Shown piece by piece: positions 1-8,559 of a stretch of 64,000 nucleotides of DNA. The DNA is taken from contig NZ_AUBV01000010.1 in NCBI RefSeq assembly GCF_000429425.1, forward strand, positions 124,001 to 188,000, in the 5' to 3' direction. Under the pieces are notes generated by a model. That model was given only the letters and a program-made list of their open reading frames with translations. It had not been told where the DNA came from and made no database searches. Positions within the stretch are counted from its first letter, which is position 1; each line of letters opens with the position of its first letter. The DNA comes from Algoriphagus mannitolivorans DSM 15301 (GTDB lineage Bacteria; Bacteroidota; Bacteroidia; Cytophagales; Cyclobacteriaceae). Position numbers and translations under genes: made by a program.

Positions 1-133
1 GAGGACCACAGAGTTTGCTCGCAAGCTCGCGGGATTTGTTACACGGAGTTACATCGAGGATACACTGAATTTCACAGAGTGCTCGCAAGCTCGCGGGATT
101 TGTACCACAGAGTTACATTGAGGAGGGACAGAG
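1..133. repeat. Left arm of short degenerate repeats (ACACGGAG/CACAGAG type)
   Basis: Two copies of a roughly 64-bp unit are visible. Each begins TGCTCGCAAGCTCGCGGG (positions 16 and 80) and is followed by cacagag/cacggag words and 'gttacat(c/t)gagg'. The words are the reverse complement of the CTCTGTG/CTCCGTG words that fill 199-236 and 655-1210, so this is the inverted left arm of a larger element. A third copy of the TGCTCGCAAGC motif occurs at 2250. No gene is seen here, and the element may extend beyond the window edge. Confidence 0.75.
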
Positions 134-269
134 TAAAATATAGTCCGTTTTAAACCTGCTTGATAGAGCCGCTCACTAGTTTTAATACTGTTATAAACTC
201 CGTGAGATTCCGTGTGTACTCCGAGTACCTCCGTGATCTAAAGAAACACCTTTCTCTCCTAAAATAAGA

Positions 270-644
270 ATGCTTCTAAAAGAAGACCTTACTGAACAAA
301 TCTTGAATTGTGCTTTTAAAGTGCATTCAAAACTTGGTCCAGGCCTTCTTGAATCTGCCTATCAAGCTTGCCTAAAATATGAACTGGAGAAATTAGGCCT
401 TGATGTTAAATCTCAAGTTCCAGTACCGTTAGTTTATGAAGAGATAAGACTTGAGTGTGGCTACAGAATTGATTTGCTCGTTGAGGACCAAGTAATTGTT
501 GAATTGAAAACTGTCGAGCAAATAACAGATGTTCACAAAGCCCAAGTTTTAACCTATTTGAAATTTTCTGGATACAGAGTTGGTTTATTGCTGAATTTCA
601 GGACAAAAAGTCTTGTAAACGGAATTAATCGATTCATCATATAA
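270..644 (+). CDS. GxxExxY family protein (PD-(D/E)XK nuclease-like fold)
   Basis: This 124-residue protein has the full signature of the GxxExxY family (TIGR04256): G25-x-x-E28-x-x-Y31 within GPGLLESAYQ. A later D68 and an E78-L-K80 pair resemble the acidic/lysine core of PD-(D/E)XK nucleases. The family has no established function, so DNA cleavage or binding is inferred from the fold. There is no signal peptide or membrane segment. The gene stands alone and lies inside an array of short repeats: inverted words before position 133, then direct words at 199-236 and from 655 onward. That setting suggests the gene travels with the repeats. The ATG at 270 begins directly at the family's usual N-terminus. 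Confidence 0.85.
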   Translation: MLLKEDLTEQILNCAFKVHSKLGPGLLESAYQACLKYELEKLGLDVKSQVPVPLVYEEIRLECGYRIDLLVEDQVIVELKTVEQITDVHKAQVLTYLKFSGYRVGLLLNFRTKSLVNGINRFII

Positions 645-654
645 ACAAATTTTA

Positions 655-1210
655 AACTCAGTGGGCCTCTGTGTAACCTCCGAGAAACTCTGTGCTCCAA
701 AAGAATAAATCTCCTTGGGATTCCGGGCTAACTCCGAGAAACTCTGTGCTCCAAAAGAATAAATCTCCGTGGTACTCAGTGCAAACTCCTGAAAACTCCG
801 TGATCCAAAAAAACTCCTTCAATTCCTTTGCTCTAAAAAAAATCTCGGTGGGACTCCGTGCTAACTCCGAGAAACTCTGTGTTCCAAAAGAATAAATCTC
901 CGATGGACTCCGTGCTGACTCCTTGAAACTCTGTGATCCAAAAACAAAAACTCCTTCAATTCCTTTGCTCTAAAAAAAAATCTCGGTGGGACTCCGTGCT
1001 AACTCCGAGAAACTCTGTGTTCCAAAAGAATAAATCTCCGAGGGACTCAGTGCAAACTCCTAAAAACTCCGTGATCCAAAAACAAAAACTCCTTCAATTC
1101 CTTTGCTCTAAAAAAAAATCTCGGTGGGACTCCGTGCTAACTCTGAGAAACTCTGTGTTCCAAAAGAATAAATCTCCGATGGACTCCGTGCTGACTCCTT
1201 GAAATTCTGT
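655..1210. repeat. Right-arm array of CTCCGTG/CTCTGTG repeats with a 138-bp higher-order period
   Basis: This 556-bp region is built from variants of 'aactccgagaaactctgtg', 'ccaaaagaataaatctcc' and 'actccgtgctaactcc'. The word GAGAAACTCTGTG recurs near 682, 736, 869, 1007 and 1145. The last three are spaced exactly 138 bp apart, and 'ctccttcaattcctttgctc' recurs near 814, 951 and 1090. There are thus about three tandem copies of a 138-bp unit after two shorter copies. Open frames inside it are repeat artefacts. The array runs directly into the start of the fucose synthase gene. No other gene is present in this gap. Confidence 0.85.
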
Positions 1211-1226
1211 GACCAAACAAAACCCA

Positions 1227-2249
1227 ATGATATCTAAGAATACCAAAATATACATCGCTGGTCATCGAGGCATGGTAGGATCGGCGATTTGGAGAGCGCT
1301 GGAAAGTCAAGGTTATTCTAATCTGATAGGGAAAACCTCCAAAGAATTGGATTTGAGAAATCAGCAGGCGGTTCAGGATTTTTTCAAAAATGAAAAGCCG
1401 GAAGTGGTAATCGATGCAGCAGCTAGAGTAGGAGGGATTTTGGCTAATAATGAGTATCCCTATCAGTTTCTGATGGAAAATATGCAGATCCAAAATAATC
1501 TGATTGATACTGCCTTTCATGCCGGAATCAACAAGTTTATCTTTTTGGGTTCTTCTTGCATCTATCCCAAAATGGCTCCTCAGCCTCTGAAAGAAGACTA
1601 TTTACTTACCGGGCCTTTGGAGCCTACCAATGAGTGGTATGCAGTAGCAAAAATTACAGGAGTAAAGGCTTGCGAGGCAATACGAAAGCAATTTGGAAGA
1701 GATTACGTATCATTAATGCCGACCAACCTCTATGGTCCATATGATAATTTTGATCTAAAAACTTCTCATGTGCTTCCAGCCATGATTCGTAAGTTTCATG
1801 AAGCGAGTCAGTTTGCAGTAGGCAGCGAACAGTTGGCAGTAGGCAGTGAGCAGTTGCCAGTTGGTGGTGTTGATAGTAAGAGTGAACATGTGCCAGTAAC
1901 GTTATGGGGGAGTGGGGCTCCGATGAGAGAGTTCTTATATGTTGAGGATCTTGCAGAAGCTGTAGTCTTTGCTTTGGAGAATGAATTCAAGGATAATCTT
2001 TATAATGTGGGAACAGGCCAGGATTTGACAATTCGGGAATTAGCGGAATTGATTCAAAAAATTGTAGGTCACAAAGGAGAGATAATCTGGGATTCTTCGA
2101 AGCCCGATGGCACGCCTAGGAAATTGATGGATGTATCTAAGATGGCAGATGCAGGCTGGAAGGCAAAAACCTCACTGGAGGATGGAATAAAGAAAACTTA
2201 CCAGTGGTTCCTCGAAAATCAAGACACTTTCAAGCAAGTCAAGATTTAA
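1227..2249 (+). CDS. fcl: GDP-L-fucose synthase (with an internal repeat-derived insertion)
   Basis: This is a cytoplasmic epimerase-reductase that converts GDP-4-keto-6-deoxymannose to GDP-L-fucose using NADPH. The 340-residue protein has the Rossmann motif GHRGMVGS (residues 12-19), a GSSCIYP segment with the catalytic Ser near 109, and YAVAK (Tyr138, Lys142). A GTG at 1209 is in frame but lies inside the upstream repeat ('ctgtgacc'), so the ATG at 1227 is preferred: it starts just before the conserved KIYIAGHRG. Residues of about 195-220 are an insertion of AVGSEQL-type repeats that Fcl proteins normally lack, and the protein is about 20-25 residues longer than typical family members. Its partner gmd lies 348 bp downstream beyond another repeat block. 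Confidence 0.93.
   Translation: MISKNTKIYIAGHRGMVGSAIWRALESQGYSNLIGKTSKELDLRNQQAVQDFFKNEKPEVVIDAAARVGGILANNEYPYQFLMENMQIQNNLIDTAFHAGINKFIFLGSSCIYPKMAPQPLKEDYLLTGPLEPTNEWYAVAKITGVKACEAIRKQFGRDYVSLMPTNLYGPYDNFDLKTSHVLPAMIRKFHEASQFAVGSEQLAVGSEQLPVGGVDSKSEHVPVTLWGSGAPMREFLYVEDLAEAVVFALENEFKDNLYNVGTGQDLTIRELAELIQKIVGHKGEIIWDSSKPDGTPRKLMDVSKMADAGWKAKTSLEDGIKKTYQWFLENQDTFKQVKI
1811..1872. repeat. GCAGTAGGCAGTGAGCAGTTGGCAGT-type repeat inside fcl
   Basis: Tandem variants of 'cagttggcagtaggcag' fill this stretch and are read in frame as AVGSEQLAVGSEQLPVGG. Such repeats are normally intergenic in Bacteroidota, which is general knowledge and was not tested here. Their presence between the substrate-binding part and the conserved VTLWGSG..MREFLYV segment of GDP-fucose synthase indicates an in-frame insertion or expansion. 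Confidence 0.8.
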
Positions 2250-2597
2250 TGCTCGCAAGCTTGGGGATTTTGGAACACGGAGGTACACAGAGGGGGCAAA
2301 GAGTTACACAGAGTCTTTTCAGGTGCTTGATTAATAATTCACTCCTATTTAAAATTTAAATAACCTCGGTAAAACTCTGTATTGACTTCCCTTAAACTTC
2401 GTGTACCAACACTAACCTATAAAAGGCTCTGTTTACTGCTTATTGGGAAATCAAAAAAAGAATTAAACTACGTGAGCCTCAGTGAAACAACTGTCTAACT
2501 CCGGGTTCCAAGAAGATTCAACGACCAACTCTGTTAATAAAAAAATAAGTTCCGTGAGCCTCCGTGAAAACTCTGCTGAACTCCGTGACCAAAAAAT
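2250..2597. repeat. Second repeat element, without a gene, between fcl and gmd
   Basis: The left arm (2250-2310) starts TGCTCGCAAGCTTGGGG directly after the fcl stop codon and carries 'aacacggaggtacacagagg' and 'agttacacagag' words. The right arm (about 2365-2593) carries the inverse words 'ctccgtgagcctccgtg', 'ctctgttaat' and 'ctccgtgacc'. The centre (about 2318-2355, 'gcttgat...attcact') resembles the centre of the first element (about 150-180, 'gcttgat...gctcact'). It looks like a gene-less relative of the element holding the GxxExxY gene. No coding region is seen in this 348-bp gap. Confidence 0.75.
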
Positions 2598-3737
2598 ATG
2601 AAAAAAGCATTAATAACCGGTATTACCGGCCAAGACGGCTCTTACTTAGCCGAACTACTTTTAGAAAAAGGCTATCAAGTGCATGGGATTAAGCGAAGAG
2701 CTTCTTCTTTTAATACCCAGAGGATTGATCACCTTTACCAGGATTTGCATGAAACTCACGTAAATTTTGTCTTGCACTATGGAGACTTGACTGATTCGAC
2801 CAATATCATCAGAATTATTCAGGAAGTACAGCCAGACGAGATTTACAACCTAGGAGCCATGTCTCATGTAAAAGTTTCCTTTGATTCTCCTGAGTATGTT
2901 GCCAATGTAGATGGGATTGGTGCTCTTCGAATTTTGGAAGCTGTCAGAATTCTAGGTTTGGAGAAAAAGACGAGAATATATCAGGCGTCTACCTCCGAAC
3001 TCTATGGTGGAATGGAGGAGAATAAGAATTCTGCAGGTTTCTATGATGAGAGTTCACCTTTTTATCCCCGTTCTCCTTATGGAGTAGCTAAGATTTACGG
3101 CTTTTGGATCACCAAGAATTATAGAGAGGCTTACAATATGTTTACCTGCAATGGGATTCTCTTTAATCATGAATCTCCAAGAAGAGGGGAGACCTTTGTG
3201 ACCCGAAAGATTACTATGGCCGCGGCTGCCATCGCCTTGGGTAAGCAGGATTGTCTATACTTGGGTAACCTCGATGCACAACGGGACTGGGGACATGCCA
3301 AGGATTACGTAAAGGCTATGTGGTTAATCTTGCAGCAAGAAAAACCTGAGGATTATGTAATTGCCACAGGTAAATCCACCAAGGTTCGGGATTTTGTTCA
3401 AATGGCCTTTTCATATGTTGGTTTCACTATTCGCTGGGAAGGAGAGGGAGTCAATGAAGTCGGAATCCTAGATTCAATTGATCAAAACAAGTTTGAAAAA
3501 GCTACGAGTTTCAGCCAGGGCACCTCAGAGACGAAACTTGATAAGTTTAAAGGCCCAACGATTGGATCAATATTGGTGAAAATTGATCCGGCCTACTTCC
3601 GCCCCACAGAAGTCGACCTCCTGATCGGAGATCCTACCAAATCCAAAACCCAACTAGGCTGGGAACCAGAATATGATTTGGATGGATTAGTTGAGGATAT
3701 GATGAGGGGGGATATTGAATATTTCAAGAATAAATAA
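2598..3737 (+). CDS. gmd: GDP-mannose 4,6-dehydratase
   Basis: This NADP-dependent short-chain dehydrogenase turns GDP-D-mannose into GDP-4-keto-6-deoxy-D-mannose, the first step to GDP-L-fucose. The 379-residue protein has [12 protein letters not shown] (8-19), the NADP-contacting [11 protein letters not shown] segment (30-40), the catalytic TSE (132-134) and YGVAK (Tyr161, Lys165), and the C-terminal [15 protein letters not shown] signature. The length is normal. The ATG follows 'ctccgtgaccaaaaaat', so the leader is formed by the end of the repeat array. It works with the upstream fcl. The next gene starts 21 bp later. Confidence 0.96.
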   Translation: MKKALITGITGQDGSYLAELLLEKGYQVHGIKRRASSFNTQRIDHLYQDLHETHVNFVLHYGDLTDSTNIIRIIQEVQPDEIYNLGAMSHVKVSFDSPEYVANVDGIGALRILEAVRILGLEKKTRIYQASTSELYGGMEENKNSAGFYDESSPFYPRSPYGVAKIYGFWITKNYREAYNMFTCNGILFNHESPRRGETFVTRKITMAAAAIALGKQDCLYLGNLDAQRDWGHAKDYVKAMWLILQQEKPEDYVIATGKSTKVRDFVQMAFSYVGFTIRWEGEGVNEVGILDSIDQNKFEKATSFSQGTSETKLDKFKGPTIGSILVKIDPAYFRPTEVDLLIGDPTKSKTQLGWEPEYDLDGLVEDMMRGDIEYFKNK

Positions 3738-3758
3738 AATTACCAGTAACTTTTTTAC

Positions 3759-5123
3759 ATGTTTACTAACTTAAAAAATAGCAAAATAGCCATTATTGGC
3801 CTTGGCTATGTAGGATTACCTCTAGCCACTGCATTTGCCGAGAAGTTCAAAACAGTAGGATACGATATTGACCCCAAGCGGGTGGATGAACTTCAAAAAG
3901 GGCATGACCGAACCTTAGAGGTAGAGGATTCTTTTCTTCAGTCAGTGCTTATAAAAACCTCACTTGAATTGGATGAAAAAGGGAAAGGCTTAGTAGTAAC
4001 AGATGCCGTAGGCCCTATCTCGTCTGCCAATATCTACATTGTAACCGTTCCTACTCCTACGGACAAGCACAATAGGCCTGTTTTAACACCTATGCTGAAA
4101 GCCTCTGAAGCCATTGGCAAAGTTCTAAAAAAAGGGGATGTGGTGATTTATGAATCCACGGTTTATCCTGGTGTAACGGAAGAAGAATGTGTCCCTGTTT
4201 TGGAAAAAATATCAGGTTTGAAGTTCAATGAGGACTTCTTTGCAGGCTATTCTCCGGAACGAATCAATCCTGGAGATAAGGAACATACCGTTACCAAGAT
4301 TTTGAAAGTAACCTCGGGATCCACACCGGAGGCTGCGGAATTTGTGGATCAGTTGTACAAGTCAGTGATTACGGCTGGTACGCACAAGGCTTCTTCCATT
4401 AAGGTAGCTGAAGCGGCAAAGGTGATCGAAAATTCACAGCGGGACATCAATATTGCCTTCGTCAATGAACTGAGCAAGATCTTCAATCTTTTGGGCATTG
4501 ATACCCAAGAAGTGCTGGAAGCTGCCGGCACCAAGTGGAACTTTCTTCCTTTTCGACCCGGATTGGTAGGAGGGCACTGCATTGGAGTGGACCCTTTTTA
4601 CTTAGCGCAAAAGGCCCAAGAAGTAGGCTATCATCCCGAGATAATTCTAGCTGGTCGTAGGCTTAACGACTCAATGGGTAAGCATGTAGCTACTGAGACC
4701 ATCAAGCACATGATGCGGAAAGATCTAAAGGTAATAGATGCCAAGGTGCTGATTTTGGGCTTTACTTTTAAAGAGGATTGTCCGGATGTAAGAAATACTA
4801 GGGTAATTGATATTTATCAAGAATTGAAATCCTTCGATATGGAGGTGGATGTTTATGATCCTTGGGCTGATCCGGCCGAAGTGATGCACGAATATGGAAT
4901 TCAAATTCTCCAAGGTGCCAGTCAGACTTTAGCTTTAGCTGATTCCTTTGAGGAATATGATGAAGAAGAAACCTATACTCCAAATTTGAAAGATTACTCC
5001 GCAATTATTTTGGCCGTAGCCCACCAAGAATTCAAAAACTGGCCGATTCAAAAATCGGAGAATCAGGTGATTTTTGATGTGAAATCAGTATTGGAAAAAG
5101 AAAAAGTAGATGCACGACTTTAA
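3759..5123 (+). CDS. tviB: UDP-N-acetylglucosamine 6-dehydrogenase (TviB/WbpO type)
   Basis: The enzyme oxidises C6 of UDP-GlcNAc (or UDP-GalNAc) twice with NAD+ to give the uronic acid. The 454-residue protein has the N-terminal GLGYVGLP motif (14-21), YESTVYPG and [10 protein letters not shown] in the middle, [10 protein letters not shown] (216-225), the catalytic Cys274 in GGHCIGVDP, and the C-terminal [17 protein letters not shown]. The whole pattern closely follows TviB of the Vi antigen pathway rather than WecC or Ugd. It overlaps the next gene, a TviC-like epimerase, by 14 bp, which supports the TviB assignment and suggests translational coupling. Confidence 0.92.
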   Translation: MFTNLKNSKIAIIGLGYVGLPLATAFAEKFKTVGYDIDPKRVDELQKGHDRTLEVEDSFLQSVLIKTSLELDEKGKGLVVTDAVGPISSANIYIVTVPTPTDKHNRPVLTPMLKASEAIGKVLKKGDVVIYESTVYPGVTEEECVPVLEKISGLKFNEDFFAGYSPERINPGDKEHTVTKILKVTSGSTPEAAEFVDQLYKSVITAGTHKASSIKVAEAAKVIENSQRDINIAFVNELSKIFNLLGIDTQEVLEAAGTKWNFLPFRPGLVGGHCIGVDPFYLAQKAQEVGYHPEIILAGRRLNDSMGKHVATETIKHMMRKDLKVIDAKVLILGFTFKEDCPDVRNTRVIDIYQELKSFDMEVDVYDPWADPAEVMHEYGIQILQGASQTLALADSFEEYDEEETYTPNLKDYSAIILAVAHQEFKNWPIQKSENQVIFDVKSVLEKEKVDARL

Positions 5124-6126
5124 ATCAAACCCTCAATTTCAAAATTTAGCTGGAAAGCGAGTCCTAGTTACTGGTGGGGCAGGATTTATAGGCTCTAACC
5201 TTTGCGAAGCACTTTTAGATTTAGGAGCTGAAGTTGTCTGTTTGGATAATTTTGCCACCGGGCATCGATATAATATTGAAGAATTTCTTGCTAACGCTCG
5301 ATTTACCCTGATTGAAGGGGATATCCGTAACCTGGAAACCTGCCAAAATGCATGCAAAGGAGTCGATTTTGTATTGCATGAAGCAGCTTTGGGTTCGGTC
5401 CCAAGATCGATCAATGATCCGATTACCAGCAATGAAGTAAATATTTCAGGCTTTCTGAATATGCTTGTCGCTGCTCGGGATAATGGGGTCAAGCGATTTA
5501 TTTATGCAGCGAGTTCTTCTACCTATGGGGATTCTACTGAGCTCCCTAAAGTTGAAGAGCGAATCGGAAGGCCACTTTCTCCATATGCCATCACCAAATA
5601 TGTCAATGAGTTGTATGCGGATGTTTTTTACAAAACCTATGGCTTGGATACGATAGGACTTCGATACTTTAATGTATTTGGTCGACGCCAAGATCCGAAT
5701 GGAGCATATGCAGCAGTGATCCCTTTGTTTATCAAAAAACTGATGAACTATGAGAGTCCGATGATAAACGGAGACGGTTCCTATTCTAGAGACTTTACTT
5801 ATATCGACAACGTGATTCTAATGAATATGCTTTGCTTGACTAATGAAAATCAGGAAGCATTGAATCAGGTATATAATACAGCAGCTGGGGAGAGGACTAC
5901 CTTATTAGAATTGGTAGAATTGTTGAAAAAATATTTATCGGAACTGGATCCTAAGATAGAAGAGGTTGAGATAAAGTTTGGTCCAGAAAGGAAGGGTGAT
6001 ATACCACATTCTTTGGCAGAAATAGAAAAAGCTAAAAACTTGCTAAAGTATAATGCAGAACCTGCTTTTAGCAAAGGTATTCTTAGAACGATATACTGGT
6101 TTTACGAAAAGAATTTATCGATTTAG
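5110..6126 (+). CDS. tviC: UDP-GlcNAc(A) 4-epimerase (TviC/WbpP type)
   Basis: This short-chain dehydrogenase/reductase epimerises C4 of N-acetylated UDP-hexoses or hexuronic acids. With the preceding dehydrogenase it should give UDP-GalNAcA. In the 338-residue protein one sees GGAGFIGSN (22-30), GSVPRS (95-100, typical of WbpP/TviC epimerases), SSST (135-138), YAITK (Tyr159, Lys163) and [17 protein letters not shown]. The start overlaps the end of tviB by 14 bp. The gene ends 2 bp before wecB. Confidence 0.92.
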   Translation: MHDFKSNPQFQNLAGKRVLVTGGAGFIGSNLCEALLDLGAEVVCLDNFATGHRYNIEEFLANARFTLIEGDIRNLETCQNACKGVDFVLHEAALGSVPRSINDPITSNEVNISGFLNMLVAARDNGVKRFIYAASSSTYGDSTELPKVEERIGRPLSPYAITKYVNELYADVFYKTYGLDTIGLRYFNVFGRRQDPNGAYAAVIPLFIKKLMNYESPMINGDGSYSRDFTYIDNVILMNMLCLTNENQEALNQVYNTAAGERTTLLELVELLKKYLSELDPKIEEVEIKFGPERKGDIPHSLAEIEKAKNLLKYNAEPAFSKGILRTIYWFYEKNLSI

Positions 6127-6128
6127 TA

Positions 6129-7256
6129 ATGAAAAAGGAAAAAATTCTATTTGTTTTTGGAACAAGACCAGAGGCAATTAAGCTTGCGCCTATTATCAAG
6201 GGATTTTTGGAGAGAGAAGAGTTTTTAACTAAAGTATGTTTGACTTCCCAACACCGGGAAATGTTAGATCAAGTCATAGATTTTTTTGAGTTACCAAAAG
6301 ATTATGATTTGAACATCATGCAGCCAAACCAAACATTGGCCGGAATAACTTCGCGAATTTTTACAGGGCTTGATCCGATAATGAAGGACTTTCAACCAGA
6401 CTATGTATTCGTCCATGGAGACACTACCACATCAATGGTGGCATCGTTATCGGCTTTTTATGCAGGCGCAAAAGTTTGTCATGTTGAGGCAGGTTTGAGA
6501 ACAAATGACAAAAATTCCCCCTTCCCTGAAGAAATGAATCGGCAAATAACTGGAAGAGTTGCAACATTTCATTTTACTCCAACACAAGTAGCTAAAGAAA
6601 ATCTGATAAAGGAAAATATTGCTGATTCATCCATTGTTGTTACGGGGAATTCAGTCATTGATGCCTTGTTGTTTACAGCCAAAAAGACTGTCCATCTCAA
6701 AAATGCTGAAATCTGTGAAATTTGCTCAAAAGTTGATCTTTCAAAGAAGGTAATTTTAGTTACTGGGCATCGACGGGAAAATCATGGAGAAGGTATTATC
6801 AAAATTTGTCAGGCACTTCGAAGAATTGCACTGGAAATAAAAGGGACTGAAATCGTTTTTCCCGTACATTTAAACCCAAACATTGCTTCCCCAGTAAAAA
6901 AATTGCTATCAGATATCCCCAATATCCATCTGATAAACCCATTGTCATATCCTTCGTTCGTTTGGATGATGAAACAGTCAAAATTAATTCTTACAGACAG
7001 CGGCGGGGTTCAGGAAGAAGCCCCAAGTCTTGGTAAACCCGTTCTTGTACTTCGAGAAAACACAGAACGCCCTGAAGCTGTAAAGGAAGGAACAGTTATT
7101 TTATTAGGGACTGATGAAGACAAAATATTTTTTACGACACAGGCACTATTAACTGACTCTGAAATGTATCACAAGATGAGTATAAAAAACAACCCATACG
7201 GAGATGGAAAAACTACTGAAAGAATAATTCAATTTATGCTTAATGCAAGTCTATGA
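6129..7256 (+). CDS. wecB: UDP-N-acetylglucosamine 2-epimerase (non-hydrolysing)
   Basis: The enzyme interconverts UDP-GlcNAc and UDP-ManNAc in the cytoplasm. The 375-residue protein carries the family hallmarks FGTRPEAIKLAP (10-21), VHGDTTTSM, HVEAGLRT, the GHRRENHGEG segment and TDSGGVQEEAP near the C-terminus. These match the two Rossmann-like halves that bind UDP. Its place after tviB/tviC fits supply of UDP-ManNAc, or a route to ManNAcA if the dehydrogenase accepts it. Its end overlaps the flippase start by 14 bp. Confidence 0.95.
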   Translation: MKKEKILFVFGTRPEAIKLAPIIKGFLEREEFLTKVCLTSQHREMLDQVIDFFELPKDYDLNIMQPNQTLAGITSRIFTGLDPIMKDFQPDYVFVHGDTTTSMVASLSAFYAGAKVCHVEAGLRTNDKNSPFPEEMNRQITGRVATFHFTPTQVAKENLIKENIADSSIVVTGNSVIDALLFTAKKTVHLKNAEICEICSKVDLSKKVILVTGHRRENHGEGIIKICQALRRIALEIKGTEIVFPVHLNPNIASPVKKLLSDIPNIHLINPLSYPSFVWMMKQSKLILTDSGGVQEEAPSLGKPVLVLRENTERPEAVKEGTVILLGTDEDKIFFTTQALLTDSEMYHKMSIKNNPYGDGKTTERIIQFMLNASL

Positions 7257-8559
7257 TCGTGTAGTAAAAATACGTCAGAACAAAGCAATAACTAATTCTA
7301 TTTGGAATATGTTATCGACGGTTCTGTTGAGAGGTGGTGTTTTCTTGTCAAACATAATTATCGCTCAAATCCTAGGTGTTGAAATGTACGGGAAATATGC
7401 TTACATTAAAAATACATCTCAGGTTTTTGAGTTCTCATTGGGAATTGCATTTGGAATATCCATGACGAAATTTGTTGCTGGGGGAATCCAAAGGTCTGAT
7501 AAGACTGACTTGTATGGTATAATTAAGTCGAATCTTGTAACATCAATACTATTATCTTTTTTTATTTTTATTATCCTGGAAATTTTCGCATACTTATTTT
7601 TATCTGAAAATATAAATAGTACTAATGATTTGATTCTCCTCAGGGTTTCATTCCTTTACCTAATATTTATCAATATCAGCCATTCATTTGTAGGAATATT
7701 GAAAGGCTTGGAAAAGTTTAAATTGTATTTTCAAGTTTCCTTGTTTGTAGGAACCACTAACTTATTATTTGCTTTTATTTTCACGTACTTTTTTAGTTTG
7801 GTAGGTGCGGTTATAACCTTGACTCTTTTGGCTTTTATTCAGTTAGTAATCCTTACGATAGTAGTAGAAAAGCACATTCCAGTATTTAAATATATTTTAT
7901 CAAAAAAAGTAATTTACAATCATTCAATTCAAAAGTCTTTTAACATCCCAGCCCTGCTTTCGGGGTTGACTGCCCCCCCCATTCTTTGGCTTATAAGTTA
8001 TTTGCTTATAAAACTCCCGAATGGTTTGACTGAGGTTGCACTTTATAATGTTGGATTCCTGATTTTTGCATTGCTTGTTTTTGCTCCAATGGCTATTTCG
8101 GATAGTTTATTTCCATCCATCAACAAATTGGTTGAGAACAAGGTGGAATTCATAAAAACTATAAAAAAGCATATTGTTATGCTGTTTGCAATATCATTTA
8201 TTGTTGCCCTTCCGACCTTTTTATTTCCTGCTCAAATACTTTCCCTATTTGGAAAGGAATTTTCGGGAGGTACTACAATCCTTCGGTGGTTCTCGATTGC
8301 AGCAATTTTAAGCTCTTTGCTTGTTTACCTAGGTAAAGTACTTGCTGCACTTCATTTGATGTGGTCAAATCTAATGTTTAACTTCATTTGGGCCATTCTA
8401 GTCCTAATCATCGGATTTATTGATTTGAACGAGGGAGCCCAATGGATTGCAAAGTCATTTGTCTTTTCTTATGCAGGCTTGTTTGTAATTCAGTCTGGAT
8501 ATATCTGGTATAAATTACGAATAAATGAAAATAGCATTCAGCGGGGATATATCGTTTAA
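7243..8559 (+). CDS. Wzx-type oligosaccharide flippase
   Basis: This polytopic inner-membrane protein (438 aa, about 12 hydrophobic segments) belongs to the polysaccharide transport/MOP superfamily. It would flip the undecaprenyl-linked repeat unit to the periplasmic face. The N-terminus has the family pattern of Asn/Trp-rich start, then 'LRGGVFLSNIIIAQILG' and an early G-x-Y-G-K-Y turn. The start overlaps wecB by 14 bp and the end overlaps the capA-like gene by 35 bp. A run of eight C at 7973-7980 lies in the coding sequence (Ala-Pro-Pro) and could slip. Sequence specificity cannot be predicted. Confidence 0.88.
   Translation: MQVYDRVVKIRQNKAITNSIWNMLSTVLLRGGVFLSNIIIAQILGVEMYGKYAYIKNTSQVFEFSLGIAFGISMTKFVAGGIQRSDKTDLYGIIKSNLVTSILLSFFIFIILEIFAYLFLSENINSTNDLILLRVSFLYLIFINISHSFVGILKGLEKFKLYFQVSLFVGTTNLLFAFIFTYFFSLVGAVITLTLLAFIQLVILTIVVEKHIPVFKYILSKKVIYNHSIQKSFNIPALLSGLTAPPILWLISYLLIKLPNGLTEVALYNVGFLIFALLVFAPMAISDSLFPSINKLVENKVEFIKTIKKHIVMLFAISFIVALPTFLFPAQILSLFGKEFSGGTTILRWFSIAAILSSLLVYLGKVLAALHLMWSNLMFNFIWAILVLIIGFIDLNEGAQWIAKSFVFSYAGLFVIQSGYIWYKLRINENSIQRGYIV

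Noticed and set aside
692..1202. Open frames over the CTCCGTG array (692-895, 933-1202)
   Set aside because: Their sequence is only translated repeats (e.g. QKNKSPWDSV..PRNSV) with no conserved protein features. They are artefacts of repeat unit length.
655..1210. CRISPR array
   Set aside because: The units are tandem composites with variable words, not identical 25-40 bp repeats with unique spacers, and no cas genes are seen.
1209..1226. GTG start for fcl at 1209
   Set aside because: It lies in a repeat word (ctGTGacc) and adds six residues not typical of Fcl; the ATG at 1227 is next to the conserved start.
1808..1990. Gene on the minus strand within fcl
   Set aside because: It is the reverse reading of the in-frame repeat and of conserved fcl sequence.
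3759..5123. WecC (UDP-ManNAc dehydrogenase) paired with wecB
   Set aside because: The motifs follow TviB/WbpO more closely and the overlapping neighbour is a TviC-type epimerase. A dual role cannot be ruled out.
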